DNA of 18,506 nucleotides from CAYZEZ01 sp964477295 (lineage in GTDB: Bacteria; Bacteroidota; Bacteroidia; Bacteroidales; SM23-62), in the NCBI GenBank assembly GCA_964477295.1, contig CAYZEZ010000069.1, forward strand, positions 1 to 18,506. Reading direction: 5' to 3'. The notes below the pieces were generated by a model, which saw only the letters and a program-made list of their open reading frames with translations, was not told the DNA's origin and searched no databases. The position numbers and the translations under genes are program-made. Positions 1-6,914 of the stretch are shown here, one piece after another (the first letter of the stretch is position 1; each line of letters starts with the position of its first letter).

Positions 1-2
1 AA

Positions 3-53
3 GAGAAATGTGACTTGCTTTTTCACGTGTTTCAAAAAATAAGAGTGAAGTAG
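3..53 (+). other. possible 3' end of an upstream reading frame, or the true N-terminal frame of the QEGLA gene
   Basis: The frame starting at base 3 is open from the window edge and reads EKCDLLFHVFQKIRVK before a TAG at 51-53. It overlaps the in-frame upstream extension of the QEGLA gene, which is open from 14. Two explanations fit. An upstream gene may end here, overlapping the next gene. Or this may be the same protein, with its frame changed by one base in the A6 run at 34-39. The edge of the window prevents a decision. Confidence 0.35.
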
Positions 54-97
54 CAACATTCTATAAAAGCAGGCCATGGCCTGACAAGTTACCTCCG

Positions 98-1471
98 TTG
101 TTACCGGTCAAAGATGTTGCCCGATATAACTGTTACCGTGTAGGTATTGAGGTTTCTCCTATTTACCATAACCCGGATTCAGCTGAGTTATATCCCTTTG
201 TACTGAATAAGATTCATCGCGGTTTATCCCTGGCATTAAAAAAGGGAGCTTTCGAATTCGCTCAAAAGCGCACCACTGTCCGTCCGGTTAATTATAAATC
301 GCTTGGAAGGAGGGCTGTCGTCAAAGCAGTATGGGAAGTAGATCATAAGCTGGCTGAAATAAGCAATGCCTTCGATTTTCTGCTGCTTGTCACTCCTGTA
401 AATATTGAACAATCATTGAATAAATTCAGGTCTCATCATTACTCTCATGAACCTGTCTTCTATTACCGGCCCATTTCGGTTGATCCTTCCATACTGAAAA
501 GGAAGCTTTATGACATACCCATTAACCAGATAGAAGACCCAACCCTGTCATTTATTTTCCAGGAAAAAATGATTGAACTTGAGATGAAATTGTCTATGAT
601 CAGGGACAGGAATACAAGGAATTTTTTCTTTGGCAGCATGCAGCTTTTTGGAGATATTGATGATGAACTTTACTCACTTGCAAAAAGTATCCTGGATAAG
701 ATCCCTCCCCAAAGCCGTGAGTATTCAGGAACCAGAAGGGTAAAGGTCAATTTCTTTGCCGAACGCGCCAGGCAGGAAATAAACCGGTACCGGGAAGTTT
801 TTCCTGAGATCTCATGCAAAGTTATTGTAAGGGATGACATTACAGGTTTAATGGTATCGCATGGCAATCTTTTCATAGGAAAACGGGTTAGAATTCCTGA
901 ATCAAGGGTGGAGGCATTGATCCAGCATGAAGTTGGCACACATGTACTTACCTATATTAACGGAAGGAACCAGCCATTCCAGCAATTATATTGTGGCCTT
1001 GCCGGTTGTGATGAATTGCAGGAGGGACTCGCAGTTCTTTCTGAGTATCTTGTCGGCGGATTGAGTCCCCCGCGGCTCAGGTTGCTGGCAGGCAGGGTCA
1101 TTGCTGCTCGAATGTTAATTAACGGGGCAACCTTTATTGATACTTTCAGGGAATTGCACGATAAGCTTGGATTCTCCCAGCGTGTCGCCTTCATTATTAC
1201 GTCGAGGATATTCCGTGGTGGTGGATTCACAAAAGATGCCATATATCTCAGGGGGTTGGTTAATCTTCTAAAATACATGAGGCGCGGTGGGGAGCTGACA
1301 CCCTTGCTGATAGGGAAGATATCGATTGAGGATATATCCCTGATAAGAGAGCTTCAGCTTCGGAAAGTACTGAAACCCTTACTCCTCAAACCGCCTTATC
1401 TCAATTCTTCACAATCGTTGTCAAAATTGGATGATTTAATGCAAGGATCACTTATATTTAACCTTCTTTAA
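98..1471 (+). CDS. DUF1704 / QEGLA-motif metallopeptidase-like protein (5' end uncertain)
   Basis: The protein carries HEVGTH (residues 277-282) followed by QEGLA (308-312). This pair marks the DUF1704 family, annotated in bacteria as 'flavohemoglobin expression-modulating QEGLA motif protein' and related to the eukaryotic MATCAP tyrosine carboxypeptidases. In that family the two histidines and the later glutamate bind zinc, so a metallopeptidase role is a family inference; the bacterial substrate is unknown. The listed start is a TTG. The frame stays open upstream to a TGA at 11-13 with coding-like residues (FYKSRPWPDKLPPLLPVKD) but no ATG or GTG. The N-terminal part, with VGIEVSPIYHNPDSAELYPFVL, resembles the end of an N-formylglutamate-amidohydrolase-like region that I associate with this family. 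The real protein therefore probably begins upstream. The ATP-grasp gene follows after 9 nt, suggesting co-transcription. I am sure of the family and unsure of the start. Confidence 0.85.
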   Translation: MLPVKDVARYNCYRVGIEVSPIYHNPDSAELYPFVLNKIHRGLSLALKKGAFEFAQKRTTVRPVNYKSLGRRAVVKAVWEVDHKLAEISNAFDFLLLVTPVNIEQSLNKFRSHHYSHEPVFYYRPISVDPSILKRKLYDIPINQIEDPTLSFIFQEKMIELEMKLSMIRDRNTRNFFFGSMQLFGDIDDELYSLAKSILDKIPPQSREYSGTRRVKVNFFAERARQEINRYREVFPEISCKVIVRDDITGLMVSHGNLFIGKRVRIPESRVEALIQHEVGTHVLTYINGRNQPFQQLYCGLAGCDELQEGLAVLSEYLVGGLSPPRLRLLAGRVIAARMLINGATFIDTFRELHDKLGFSQRVAFIITSRIFRGGGFTKDAIYLRGLVNLLKYMRRGGELTPLLIGKISIEDISLIRELQLRKVLKPLLLKPPYLNSSQSLSKLDDLMQGSLIFNLL

Positions 1472-1480
1472 AAAAACAAA

Positions 1481-2527
1481 ATGAAAATTGGATTTGTAGT
1501 AAATGATGTATCAACAGAACAGTCTGGTTATACAACTACCCGACTGGGAATGTGGGCAGTTAACAGGGGCCACCAGGTCTGGGTGATAGGTCTTGAGGAT
1601 TTTGTTTATGATGCGGATGAGAATATCCGGGCGAGGGCATATTCAGTACCAAAGAGAATCTATAAGAGTACCGAAACCTATCTTAAAGCGCTACAAAGTA
1701 AGCTTCGGGTTGCGGAAAGGATCACCGTTGATGATCTTGATATACTGATGCTCAGGAGTGATCCGGCAAATGAGGTTGGAGCTCGCTCATGGGCCGGTAC
1801 GGCCGGGATTAATTTTGGCCGTATAGCTATGCGGCATGGTGTGATCGTGCTAAACGATCCGAACGGATTGGCCAAGGCAGTAAATAAGATGTACTTCCAG
1901 TTATTTCCTGAGGAAGTCCGCCCACAAACAATTATAACCCGTGACCTGGGTGATATTAAGCATTTTGCCAGGGAGCACGGCGGCAATATTGTTCTGAAAC
2001 CTCTACAGGGATCAGGAGGTTCGGGTGTTTTCCTGCTTAAGCAGGAGGATAAATCCAACATGAACCAGATAGTAGAAGCTTTGCTCAGAGACGGATATAT
2101 CATTGCACAGGAATATTTGCCTGCAGCAGCAGATGGAGATACCCGCCTGTTTATGATGAATGGGGAACCACTTCGCCATAAGGGAAAATATGCAGCTTTC
2201 AGAAGGGTAAGAACGGGTGATGATATGCGCAGCAATGTTCATGCAGGAGGAAAATTAAGACAGGCTGAGATTACAAGCCAGCACCTCCAGCTGGCAGAAA
2301 TTGTCCGTCCGAAGATAGTCCGGGATGGCATGTTCCTGGTTGGTTTGGATATTGTTGGAGACAAACTCATGGAGATCAATGTGTTCAGCCCGGGAGGATT
2401 GGGAAGCGCGCAGATATTTGAGAAAGTAAACTTCAGCAATGCTGTACTGGATGCCCTGGAAAGGAAGGTTGAATACATGACCTATTACCGCAGGAATTTT
2501 GATAACGACGAGATGGCCACCTTATGA
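1481..2527 (+). CDS. glutathione-synthetase-like ATP-grasp ligase
   Basis: This 348-aa cytoplasmic protein has the three-part layout of GshB/RimK-type ATP-grasp ligases. The N-terminal nucleotide-fold strand is MKIGFVVNDV. The central glycine-rich ATP loop lies in VLKPLQGSGGSGVF. The C-terminal metal and substrate segment runs from DTRLFMMNGEPL to LMEINVFSPGGLGS, with E and N of EIN as likely Mg ligands. The family joins a carboxylate to an amine through an acyl phosphate. Glutathione synthesis is possible, but this subgroup pairs with QEGLA proteins and its real product is unproven. The ATG lies 9 nt after the QEGLA stop, with an A-rich leader and no Shine-Dalgarno, as is usual in Bacteroidota. 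No transcription terminator is obvious before the tRNA-Ser promoter at 2596. Confidence 0.88.
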   Translation: MKIGFVVNDVSTEQSGYTTTRLGMWAVNRGHQVWVIGLEDFVYDADENIRARAYSVPKRIYKSTETYLKALQSKLRVAERITVDDLDILMLRSDPANEVGARSWAGTAGINFGRIAMRHGVIVLNDPNGLAKAVNKMYFQLFPEEVRPQTIITRDLGDIKHFAREHGGNIVLKPLQGSGGSGVFLLKQEDKSNMNQIVEALLRDGYIIAQEYLPAAADGDTRLFMMNGEPLRHKGKYAAFRRVRTGDDMRSNVHAGGKLRQAEITSQHLQLAEIVRPKIVRDGMFLVGLDIVGDKLMEINVFSPGGLGSAQIFEKVNFSNAVLDALERKVEYMTYYRRNFDNDEMATL

Positions 2528-2595
2528 GAGATCTTACCCGTCTTACCATGCTGATGACTTTAATTGCATTCCCTCTGAAGTGAGCCTATATTTTT

Positions 2596-2626
2596 TTTGT
2601 ACTTCTTAATGTATTTTATACTTTTG
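2596..2626 (+). promoter_or_regulatory. Bacteroidetes-type promoter for tRNA-Ser
   Basis: TTTG at 2596-2599, exactly 19 nt, then TACTTTTG at 2619-2626. This matches the primary sigma (sigma-ABfr) consensus TTTG-N19-TAnnTTTG known from Bacteroides and Flavobacterium. The expected transcription start falls near 2633, about 25 nt upstream of the mature tRNA-Ser 5' end at 2657. It is the only full consensus promoter I found in the window and a strong clue to phylum. Confidence 0.75.
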
Positions 2627-2656
2627 TCCTGCTTTTTTTGGTAGCCATTGGACCTT

Positions 2657-2746
<90 letters not shown>

Positions 2747-2758
2747 AGCTTATAACAC

Positions 2759-2909
2759 AGTTGTGTAAAGCACAACTATAATATTTTTGGAATGATTGCC
2801 ATAAGCTAGCTTAAAGGCAATCAGAACAATAATATGTTGTCCCGATAGGGACTGTGTTAAAAGCTGCTGGATCCCCCCAAAGGGATCGCGAAGCAATCCC
2901 CTTTTAACA
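2759..2909. repeat. three consecutive hairpins between tRNA-Ser and the S23-family gene
   Basis: Hairpin 1 is AGTTGTG (2759-2765) against CACAACT (2771-2777). Hairpin 2 is TGATTGCC (2793-2800) against GGCAATCA (2816-2823), enclosing the 12-bp perfect palindrome TAAGCTAGCTTA (2802-2813). Hairpin 3 is TGTTAAAAG (2855-2863) against CTTTTAACA (2901-2909), enclosing a second stem GATCCC (2870-2875) / GGGATC (2882-2887). None is followed by a long T-run, so they are not simple terminators. Their position just ahead of the S23-family gene suggests that they belong to it as RNA structures or element ends; that link is inference. Confidence 0.7.
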
Positions 2910-2945
2910 GGGGCCATTAAGTTATTTAATATCAACGCACACACT

Positions 2946-3299
2946 ATGTTTGATTTCGAAAAACTTGACATCTACCAGGTAGTAAGGGAGTTAAACCACA
3001 GGGTTTACATCTTCCTGAGTGAACATCTTGAGATTGACGAATACATCAGGAGTAAGTGGAAGCAAGCCAGCCAGGATGTAGTCCTGAACCTGGTGGAAGG
3101 AACCGGCAGGATCTCAAACGACGACAAGAAGCAATTCCTCACGGCATCGAGGGGATTTGTTTTTGAATGCGTGGCAATCCTGCAGCAGTTGTTCGATCTG
3201 GGTAAGATGGATAGCAAGAAGTACGAAGAGTTCTACCAGAAGTATGAGCAGGCTTCCAAGATGCTGTTAGGCATGTATCGAAGCTACAACACTCAGTAA
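2946..3299 (+). CDS. four-helix-bundle protein (S23 / 23S rRNA intervening-sequence protein family)
   Basis: This 117-aa, largely helical protein has the family layout: an N-terminal FEKLDIYQVVRELNHRVY helix, a middle section with QASQDVVLNLVEGTGR, a basic turn, and C-terminal heptad-rich helices (FVFECVAILQQLFDLGK and KYEQASKMLLGMYRSY). These proteins were first seen encoded in intervening sequences of 23S rRNA. They resemble the accessory variability determinant (Avd) of diversity-generating retroelements, and are common as stand-alone genes in Bacteroidota. Their function is not established; RNA binding is suspected. No reverse transcriptase is visible in the window, so a retroelement role is unsupported. 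The gene sits between tRNA-Ser and tRNA-Pro, 11 nt before the latter, preceded by hairpins. No separate promoter is evident, so it may be read with the tRNAs. Confidence 0.9.
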   Translation: MFDFEKLDIYQVVRELNHRVYIFLSEHLEIDEYIRSKWKQASQDVVLNLVEGTGRISNDDKKQFLTASRGFVFECVAILQQLFDLGKMDSKKYEEFYQKYEQASKMLLGMYRSYNTQ

Positions 3300-3310
3300 A
3301 TATTAAAGTT

Positions 3311-3385
3311 CGGGGTGTAGCGCAGCCCGGTTAGCGCACCTGCTTTGGGAGCAGGGGGTCGCAGGTTCGAATCCTGCCACCCCGA
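3311..3385 (+). tRNA. tRNA-Pro(TGG)
   Basis: The acceptor stem CGGGGTG (3311-3317) pairs with CACCCCG (3378-3384), discriminator A at 3385. The anticodon stem CCTGC/GCAGG (3339-3343/3351-3355) encloses TTTGGGA, so the anticodon is TGG (3346-3348). The T arm contains GGTTCGAATCC. It begins 11 nt after the S23-family stop codon and has no consensus promoter of its own, which suggests processing from a longer transcript. Its last 16 bases and the next four are repeated at 3554-3573. Confidence 0.97.
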
Positions 3386-3389
3386 CAAA
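3370..3389 (+). repeat. tRNA-Pro 3'-end direct repeat, copy 1 (inside the functional tRNA)
   Basis: The 20 bases AATCCTGCCACCCCGACAAA form the tRNA-Pro 3' end plus four downstream bases, and recur identically at 3554-3573. In both places TTCGA precedes, but the second copy has three extra bases between. tRNA 3' ends are common integration targets, so this may be the tRNA side of an attachment site. Confidence 0.6.
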
Positions 3390-3512
3390 ACAAAAAAGGC
3401 TGGTAAGCCTTGCTTTCCGGCCTTTATCTTTTCCTGGCTGCGTTGGAAGCTTGCTTACAAAAGCAGTTAGGAAAAGATAAAGTGCACCAGAGGTGCAGCC
3501 TTTTTTGTTTTG
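3386..3512. repeat. 127-nt nested palindrome directly after tRNA-Pro
   Basis: Outer arms of 17 nt, CAAAACAAAAAAGGCTG (3386-3402) and CAGCCTTTTTTGTTTTG (3496-3512), are perfect inverted copies. Inside them CTTTATCTTTTCCT (3422-3435) and AGGAAAAGATAAAG (3469-3482) form a second perfect 14-bp stem. Smaller hairpins sit on the arms (TGCACC-AGA-GGTGCA at 3483-3497; GGCT/AGCC at 3398-3409). This looks like a short non-autonomous palindromic element or a structured RNA. The right arm, rich in T, could also act as a terminator for the tRNA. There is no coding capacity. Confidence 0.8.
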
Positions 3513-3553
3513 GTTTCCCTCCAACCAGGATCACGAGAAGCGGAGCTTCGAAT

Positions 3554-3573
3554 AATCCTGCCACCCCGACAAA
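3554..3573 (+). repeat. tRNA-Pro 3'-end direct repeat, copy 2
   Basis: Identical to 3370-3389 and offset by 184 bases. TTCGA at 3547-3551 extends the match with a 3-nt insertion. The terminator at 3583 follows only 9 nt later, at the distance expected behind a tRNA. This copy may therefore be the original end of the gene, displaced when the palindromic segment arrived. The mechanism is inferred. Confidence 0.6.
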
Positions 3574-3582
3574 TTGAAAATC

Positions 3583-3618
3583 AAAAGCTTAGATGAAAAT
3601 CTAGGCTTTTTTATTTTG
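3583..3618 (+). terminator. rho-independent terminator of the tRNA-Pro transcript
   Basis: A 12-bp stem with one G-T wobble pairs AAAAGCTTAGAT (3583-3594) with ATCTAGGCTTTT (3599-3610) around a GAAA tetraloop. It is followed by TTTATTTTG. Its position suits ending a transcript that began at the tRNA-Ser promoter or nearer. Confidence 0.75.
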
Positions 3619-3724
3619 TTCCAAGTCAAACATAGGTAAAACAAAATATCACTTTCCTAACGTATTTGTTAATATTTCTATTTCTTATTTCTTTGATTTA
3701 GTAATTTACTAAAAAAATATACAA

Positions 3725-4299
3725 ATGTACGAAGATGATTATTCTGATTTTTTCAACGAGATCGATTCCCTTGAAATTCCCAAGAATACTATTAAATCTG
3801 AGATTTATTTTAATATTATTGATAGTCTTGATTCAGAATTAAAAAACGTGATCAAGAGCAAAAATCTATTGAATTGTATGAGACAAATGATAAAAATATT
3901 GGGTATTTGCAGATTGTATATAAGAAAACAAGTGAATTATTTGAACAATTAATAATGATTGTGCAACGAAGAGAAAATGTCGGTATCCATTGGATAATTG
4001 GTTGTTATTTTGAGAATCATTTTGAAAATTTTATCCTATTTAATAATCATTTAGAACAAAAAAGTATTTCACAAAAAATTATAGATAATTTATATTATTT
4101 GAAGTTTTCTTTTATACGGTTTATAATTAATTATTTGAATATATATGATCTTTGTAGAGCTTGCTTACCGGCATTATTAAAATATCTGGATGTAATAGAT
4201 AAAAAAATGCTTAAAGAATATTTTAACAAATCATGTGAATTTATGGGAGGAGTATTATTGTTTCCAGAAAAGGAATATGATTTAATGATGTTAAACTAA
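3725..4299 (+). pseudogene. hypothetical AT-rich gene broken by a one-base frameshift
   Basis: Two overlapping frames read as one protein of about 190 aa. The first starts at ATG 3725 (MYEDDYSDFFNEIDSLEIP) and makes sense to about SLDSELK. The second is open from 3832 and continues coherently as KKRDQEQKSIELYETNDKN to the stop at 4297-4299. The switch falls in the A6 run at 3841-3846, so one lost A, in nature or in the assembly, explains it. The product would be soluble and rich in Ile, Asn and Lys, with C-terminal helices (CRACLPALLKYLDVIDKKML). I do not recognise the family. Base composition is far more AT-rich than the first 2.5 kb, which points to acquired DNA. There is no clear Shine-Dalgarno. 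Confidence 0.5.
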
Positions 4300-4389
4300 T
4301 ATTAAAGGCGTCAAATTATAGTATTTTAGAAGTGAATTTAGATGATATCTTGCTTATTTATTTGAAAATCAAAAACGAAGGAGATAAAA

Positions 4390-4868
4390 ATGCAAGAAAA
4401 AAACTTAGCAGTTGCGGTTTTCTTTTCATTCTTAATACTAACTTCCTGTAGCAACAATTCACGAGCGAATTACGAAAAAGCATCAAAAGAAGTTTGGGAA
4501 GTTGTAAAAGCCTACAATAAAACTTGGTCGGAACTTGAAGATATTAATGAACGATTAAAATATGTTCACGACGATGTTGTATTTATTTAACCACCTTTCA
4601 AAGAAATATTTGTAGGCAAAGAAAAATATAAAGCTGATTACGAGACCTGGATGAAGCACGCTAAAGTAGATTACTTCCGAGAAGTAAATCCCATCATAAA
4701 AGTTTACGGTAATAGTAATTTCGTAATAGTCTCATACAACATCGAGATGTCTTTTACATATGATGATGAAGTTGTTTCTGAATAGACAGGAACGATATGA
4801 TAACCCTTGTTAAAGCAAATGGTACATGGCTGATTACTTCTGATATGTTTGCGCGGGTAACAAAGTAA
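4390..4868 (+). pseudogene. degenerate DUF4440/SnoaL-like lipoprotein gene
   Basis: The start is well supported: AAGGAG at 4378-4383, then ATG 4390, and a lipoprotein signal ending LILTSC (Cys20). The mature part begins like an NTF2-fold DUF4440/SnoaL protein (WEVVKAYNKTWSELEDINE). The frame is then stopped by TAA at 4588-4590. It resumes in the same frame (PPFKEIFVGKEKYKADYETW) and is stopped again by TAG at 4783-4785. It finishes in a different frame as MITLVKANGTWLITSDMF, ending at 4866-4868. Two stops plus a frameshift make this a decayed gene of about 155 codons rather than a 66-aa protein. The fold assignment rests on overall pattern and length. A related, intact lipoprotein lies at 8985-9437. 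Confidence 0.65.
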
Positions 4869-4968
4869 ACGGAATAATGCATACTGAGGATTAAACGATA
4901 TACCTAATTTGTTCTTTCAGGATATAGTGAGTTTGAAACTAAACAAAAAAAGCAAAGGAGAAATCAAA

Positions 4969-5973
4969 ATGAAAAAAACAATTCTAACTACATGTATTCT
5001 GATTTTTACGACACTATTTCTTAGTGCTCAAAAAACTGATTTTCCAAGACTTACGGGACCATACCTTGGCCAAAAACCACCAGGAATGACACCGGAAATA
5101 TTTGCACCGGGAATTCTCTCAATCGGGAATCACGAATTAGATATAACCTGTACATCGGATGGTAATGAAATATTTTTTACACGGTCGGGACAGGATTGGT
5201 ATTCTGCAATACTTGAATTCAAAAGAGTTGATGGAGAATGGATTGGACCAATAATGCCTGAATTTTCAGGAAAGTATCAAAACAACTATCCATTTGTTAC
5301 GCCATCAGGAGACAAGATTTATTTTAATTCACAGGAGCCTGCAGTGCAGGCTGAAACGAATAAAAGTAATAATAATATTTTTATTGCAAATAAAACTGTT
5401 TCGGGGTGGAGTACTGGTAATGTAATTGAACCAAGTGTTGTTATCGACGGAACAGAAAGTTTTGTCAGTGTTGCAGGCAACGGTAATATCTATTTCGGGG
5501 CAAAATATAAAGATGGACTTGGTGGCTCTGATCTTTATATGTGCGAGTTTAAAAATGGCAGCTACAGTAAAGCTGTAAACCTTGGCAAGTCAATTAATTC
5601 CGAACATAATGAGTTTCATTGTTATGTTGCATTGGATGAAAGTTATTTACTGTTTGATGCAAATAGACCTAAAGGATTCGGTGCAAATGACCTATATATT
5701 AGTTTTAAATTACCTGATGGCTCATGGGGCAATGCATTGAACCTGGGAAGTATTATTAATACTGAATATAGCGAATCACGACCTTATATATCCCCGGATG
5801 GTAAATTTCTTTTTTTCTGCAGTAATAGATTAAGTGCACCCGAAGATAACCATGATAAAAAAAGGACATATAAGGAATTTCAAAATAGAATCGATGGACC
5901 GGGTAACGGCAACCAGGATATTTACTGGGTCTCTGCAAAAATAATTGAAGAGTTAAGACCGAAAGAATATTAA
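4969..5973 (+). CDS. exported PD40 beta-propeller protein, paralog 1
   Basis: The chosen start is ATG 4969, preceded by AGGAG at 4956-4960, rather than the TTG 60 bases upstream. It gives 334 aa with a signal peptide cleaved near LSA20/Q21. Next comes DFPRLTGPYLGQKPPGM (24-40), then repeated TolB/PD40-type blades with signatures such as TPSGDKIYFNSQE, DESYLLFDANRP and SPDGKFLFFCSNR. Many blades end in aromatic or polar strands naming a periplasmic propeller fold. Such proteins bind peptides or other ligands; no enzyme activity is evident. The C-terminal DIYWVSAKIIEELRP is also found in the next gene, so the two are tandem paralogs. The stop and the next gene's ATG are only a few bases apart, so they are probably one transcript. 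Confidence 0.82.
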   Translation: MKKTILTTCILIFTTLFLSAQKTDFPRLTGPYLGQKPPGMTPEIFAPGILSIGNHELDITCTSDGNEIFFTRSGQDWYSAILEFKRVDGEWIGPIMPEFSGKYQNNYPFVTPSGDKIYFNSQEPAVQAETNKSNNNIFIANKTVSGWSTGNVIEPSVVIDGTESFVSVAGNGNIYFGAKYKDGLGGSDLYMCEFKNGSYSKAVNLGKSINSEHNEFHCYVALDESYLLFDANRPKGFGANDLYISFKLPDGSWGNALNLGSIINTEYSESRPYISPDGKFLFFCSNRLSAPEDNHDKKRTYKEFQNRIDGPGNGNQDIYWVSAKIIEELRPKEY

Positions 5974-5989
5974 TATGAAAGAAATTAAA

Positions 5990-6910
5990 ATGAAAAAAGT
6001 AATAATTATTTCTTGTACTATAATCTTAATATCAGCGATTTCACTTGCGCAGCAAAATGATTTTCCAAAATTAAGCGGACCATATCTTGGACAAAAACCG
6101 CCGGGAATGATACCGGAAATCTTTGCACCAGGAATAATTTCAACAGAAGTGTGTTACGAATGTTGCAGGGCTGTTTCCCCAGATGGCAAAGAATTCCTTT
6201 TTGTAAGAGAGATTGATGGTAAGGATAAAATATTCAGGATGACCGAAGGAGAAAATGGATGGACAAAACCAAAATTGATAAAATATACTGATAAAGCGTT
6301 TCAGTACTCACCCTTTATTTCACCTGATGGTGGTACATTATTATTTATGGCAGGTAAATCCAAACCTAAAATAGGAAGTACTGATCCATTGCCAGAAGTT
6401 CTTATATTAAAAAGAAGAGATGATGAATGGAAAACTGTTGCAAATCTTGGTTCATTAATAGATGCAGTGCAACCATTTTATATAACTATGTCGAAAAATA
6501 ACACATTATATTTCTCATGTAAAGATAGGAGTGGGATATATAATAAGAAATTTAAAAATAGTAAATATGTACTTGCAGAAAAACTTCCTGAAGAAATAAA
6601 TTATCTTGAGAATGCTTCGCATCCTTTTATTGCAGCTGATGAGAGTTATCTGATTTTTCAATCATTAAACAGTGAAGCAGATAATTCTCTTGATCTTTAT
6701 ATTAGTTTTCGAAAAAACGATGGGACCTGGACAAAAGCAATAAATATGGGAAATAATATTAACACTTCAAATCATGAGATGTGCCCTAGTATATCTAACG
6801 ATGGAAATTATCTTTTTTTTGGAAGATTGATTCAGGATAAAAAAACCGATATTTATTGGGTAGATGCAAAAATCATAGATGAACTAAGAACAAAAAAATT
6901 AAAACTATAA
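5990..6910 (+). CDS. exported PD40 beta-propeller protein, paralog 2
   Basis: This tandem copy of the preceding gene is 306 aa from ATG 5990. An earlier in-frame ATG at 5975 would add MKEIK and make the signal peptide less typical. The signal ends ISLA20/Q21, followed by NDFPKLSGPYLGQKPPGM, the same conserved lead as paralog 1. Propeller blades include SPDGKEFLFVRE, SPDGGTLLFMAGK, DESYLIFQSLN and SNDGNYLFFGRL. A short Cys motif, CYECC, occurs near residue 57 and is absent from paralog 1. The C-terminus DIYWVDAKIIDELR matches paralog 1. It lies 16 nt after paralog 1 and 4 nt before the truncated barrel gene. Its role is likely ligand binding at the cell surface or in the periplasm; the substrate is unknown. 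Confidence 0.82.
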   Translation: MKKVIIISCTIILISAISLAQQNDFPKLSGPYLGQKPPGMIPEIFAPGIISTEVCYECCRAVSPDGKEFLFVREIDGKDKIFRMTEGENGWTKPKLIKYTDKAFQYSPFISPDGGTLLFMAGKSKPKIGSTDPLPEVLILKRRDDEWKTVANLGSLIDAVQPFYITMSKNNTLYFSCKDRSGIYNKKFKNSKYVLAEKLPEEINYLENASHPFIAADESYLIFQSLNSEADNSLDLYISFRKNDGTWTKAINMGNNINTSNHEMCPSISNDGNYLFFGRLIQDKKTDIYWVDAKIIDELRTKKLKL

Positions 6911-6914
6911 CAAA

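Noticed and set aside
2946..3299. Avd-like protein considered as part of a diversity-generating retroelement
   Set aside because: No reverse transcriptase, template repeat or variable repeat is visible in the window, so the generic S23 family assignment is kept.
3303..3524. Minus-strand 73-aa ORF containing VAGFEPATPCSQSRC
   Set aside because: It is the antisense translation of tRNA-Pro plus the palindrome. This peptide is a well-known spurious protein produced wherever this tRNA is translated.
2759..3573. Inverted and direct repeats considered as a CRISPR array
   Set aside because: The repeats are hairpin arms and one tRNA-end duplication, not regularly spaced identical units with spacers.
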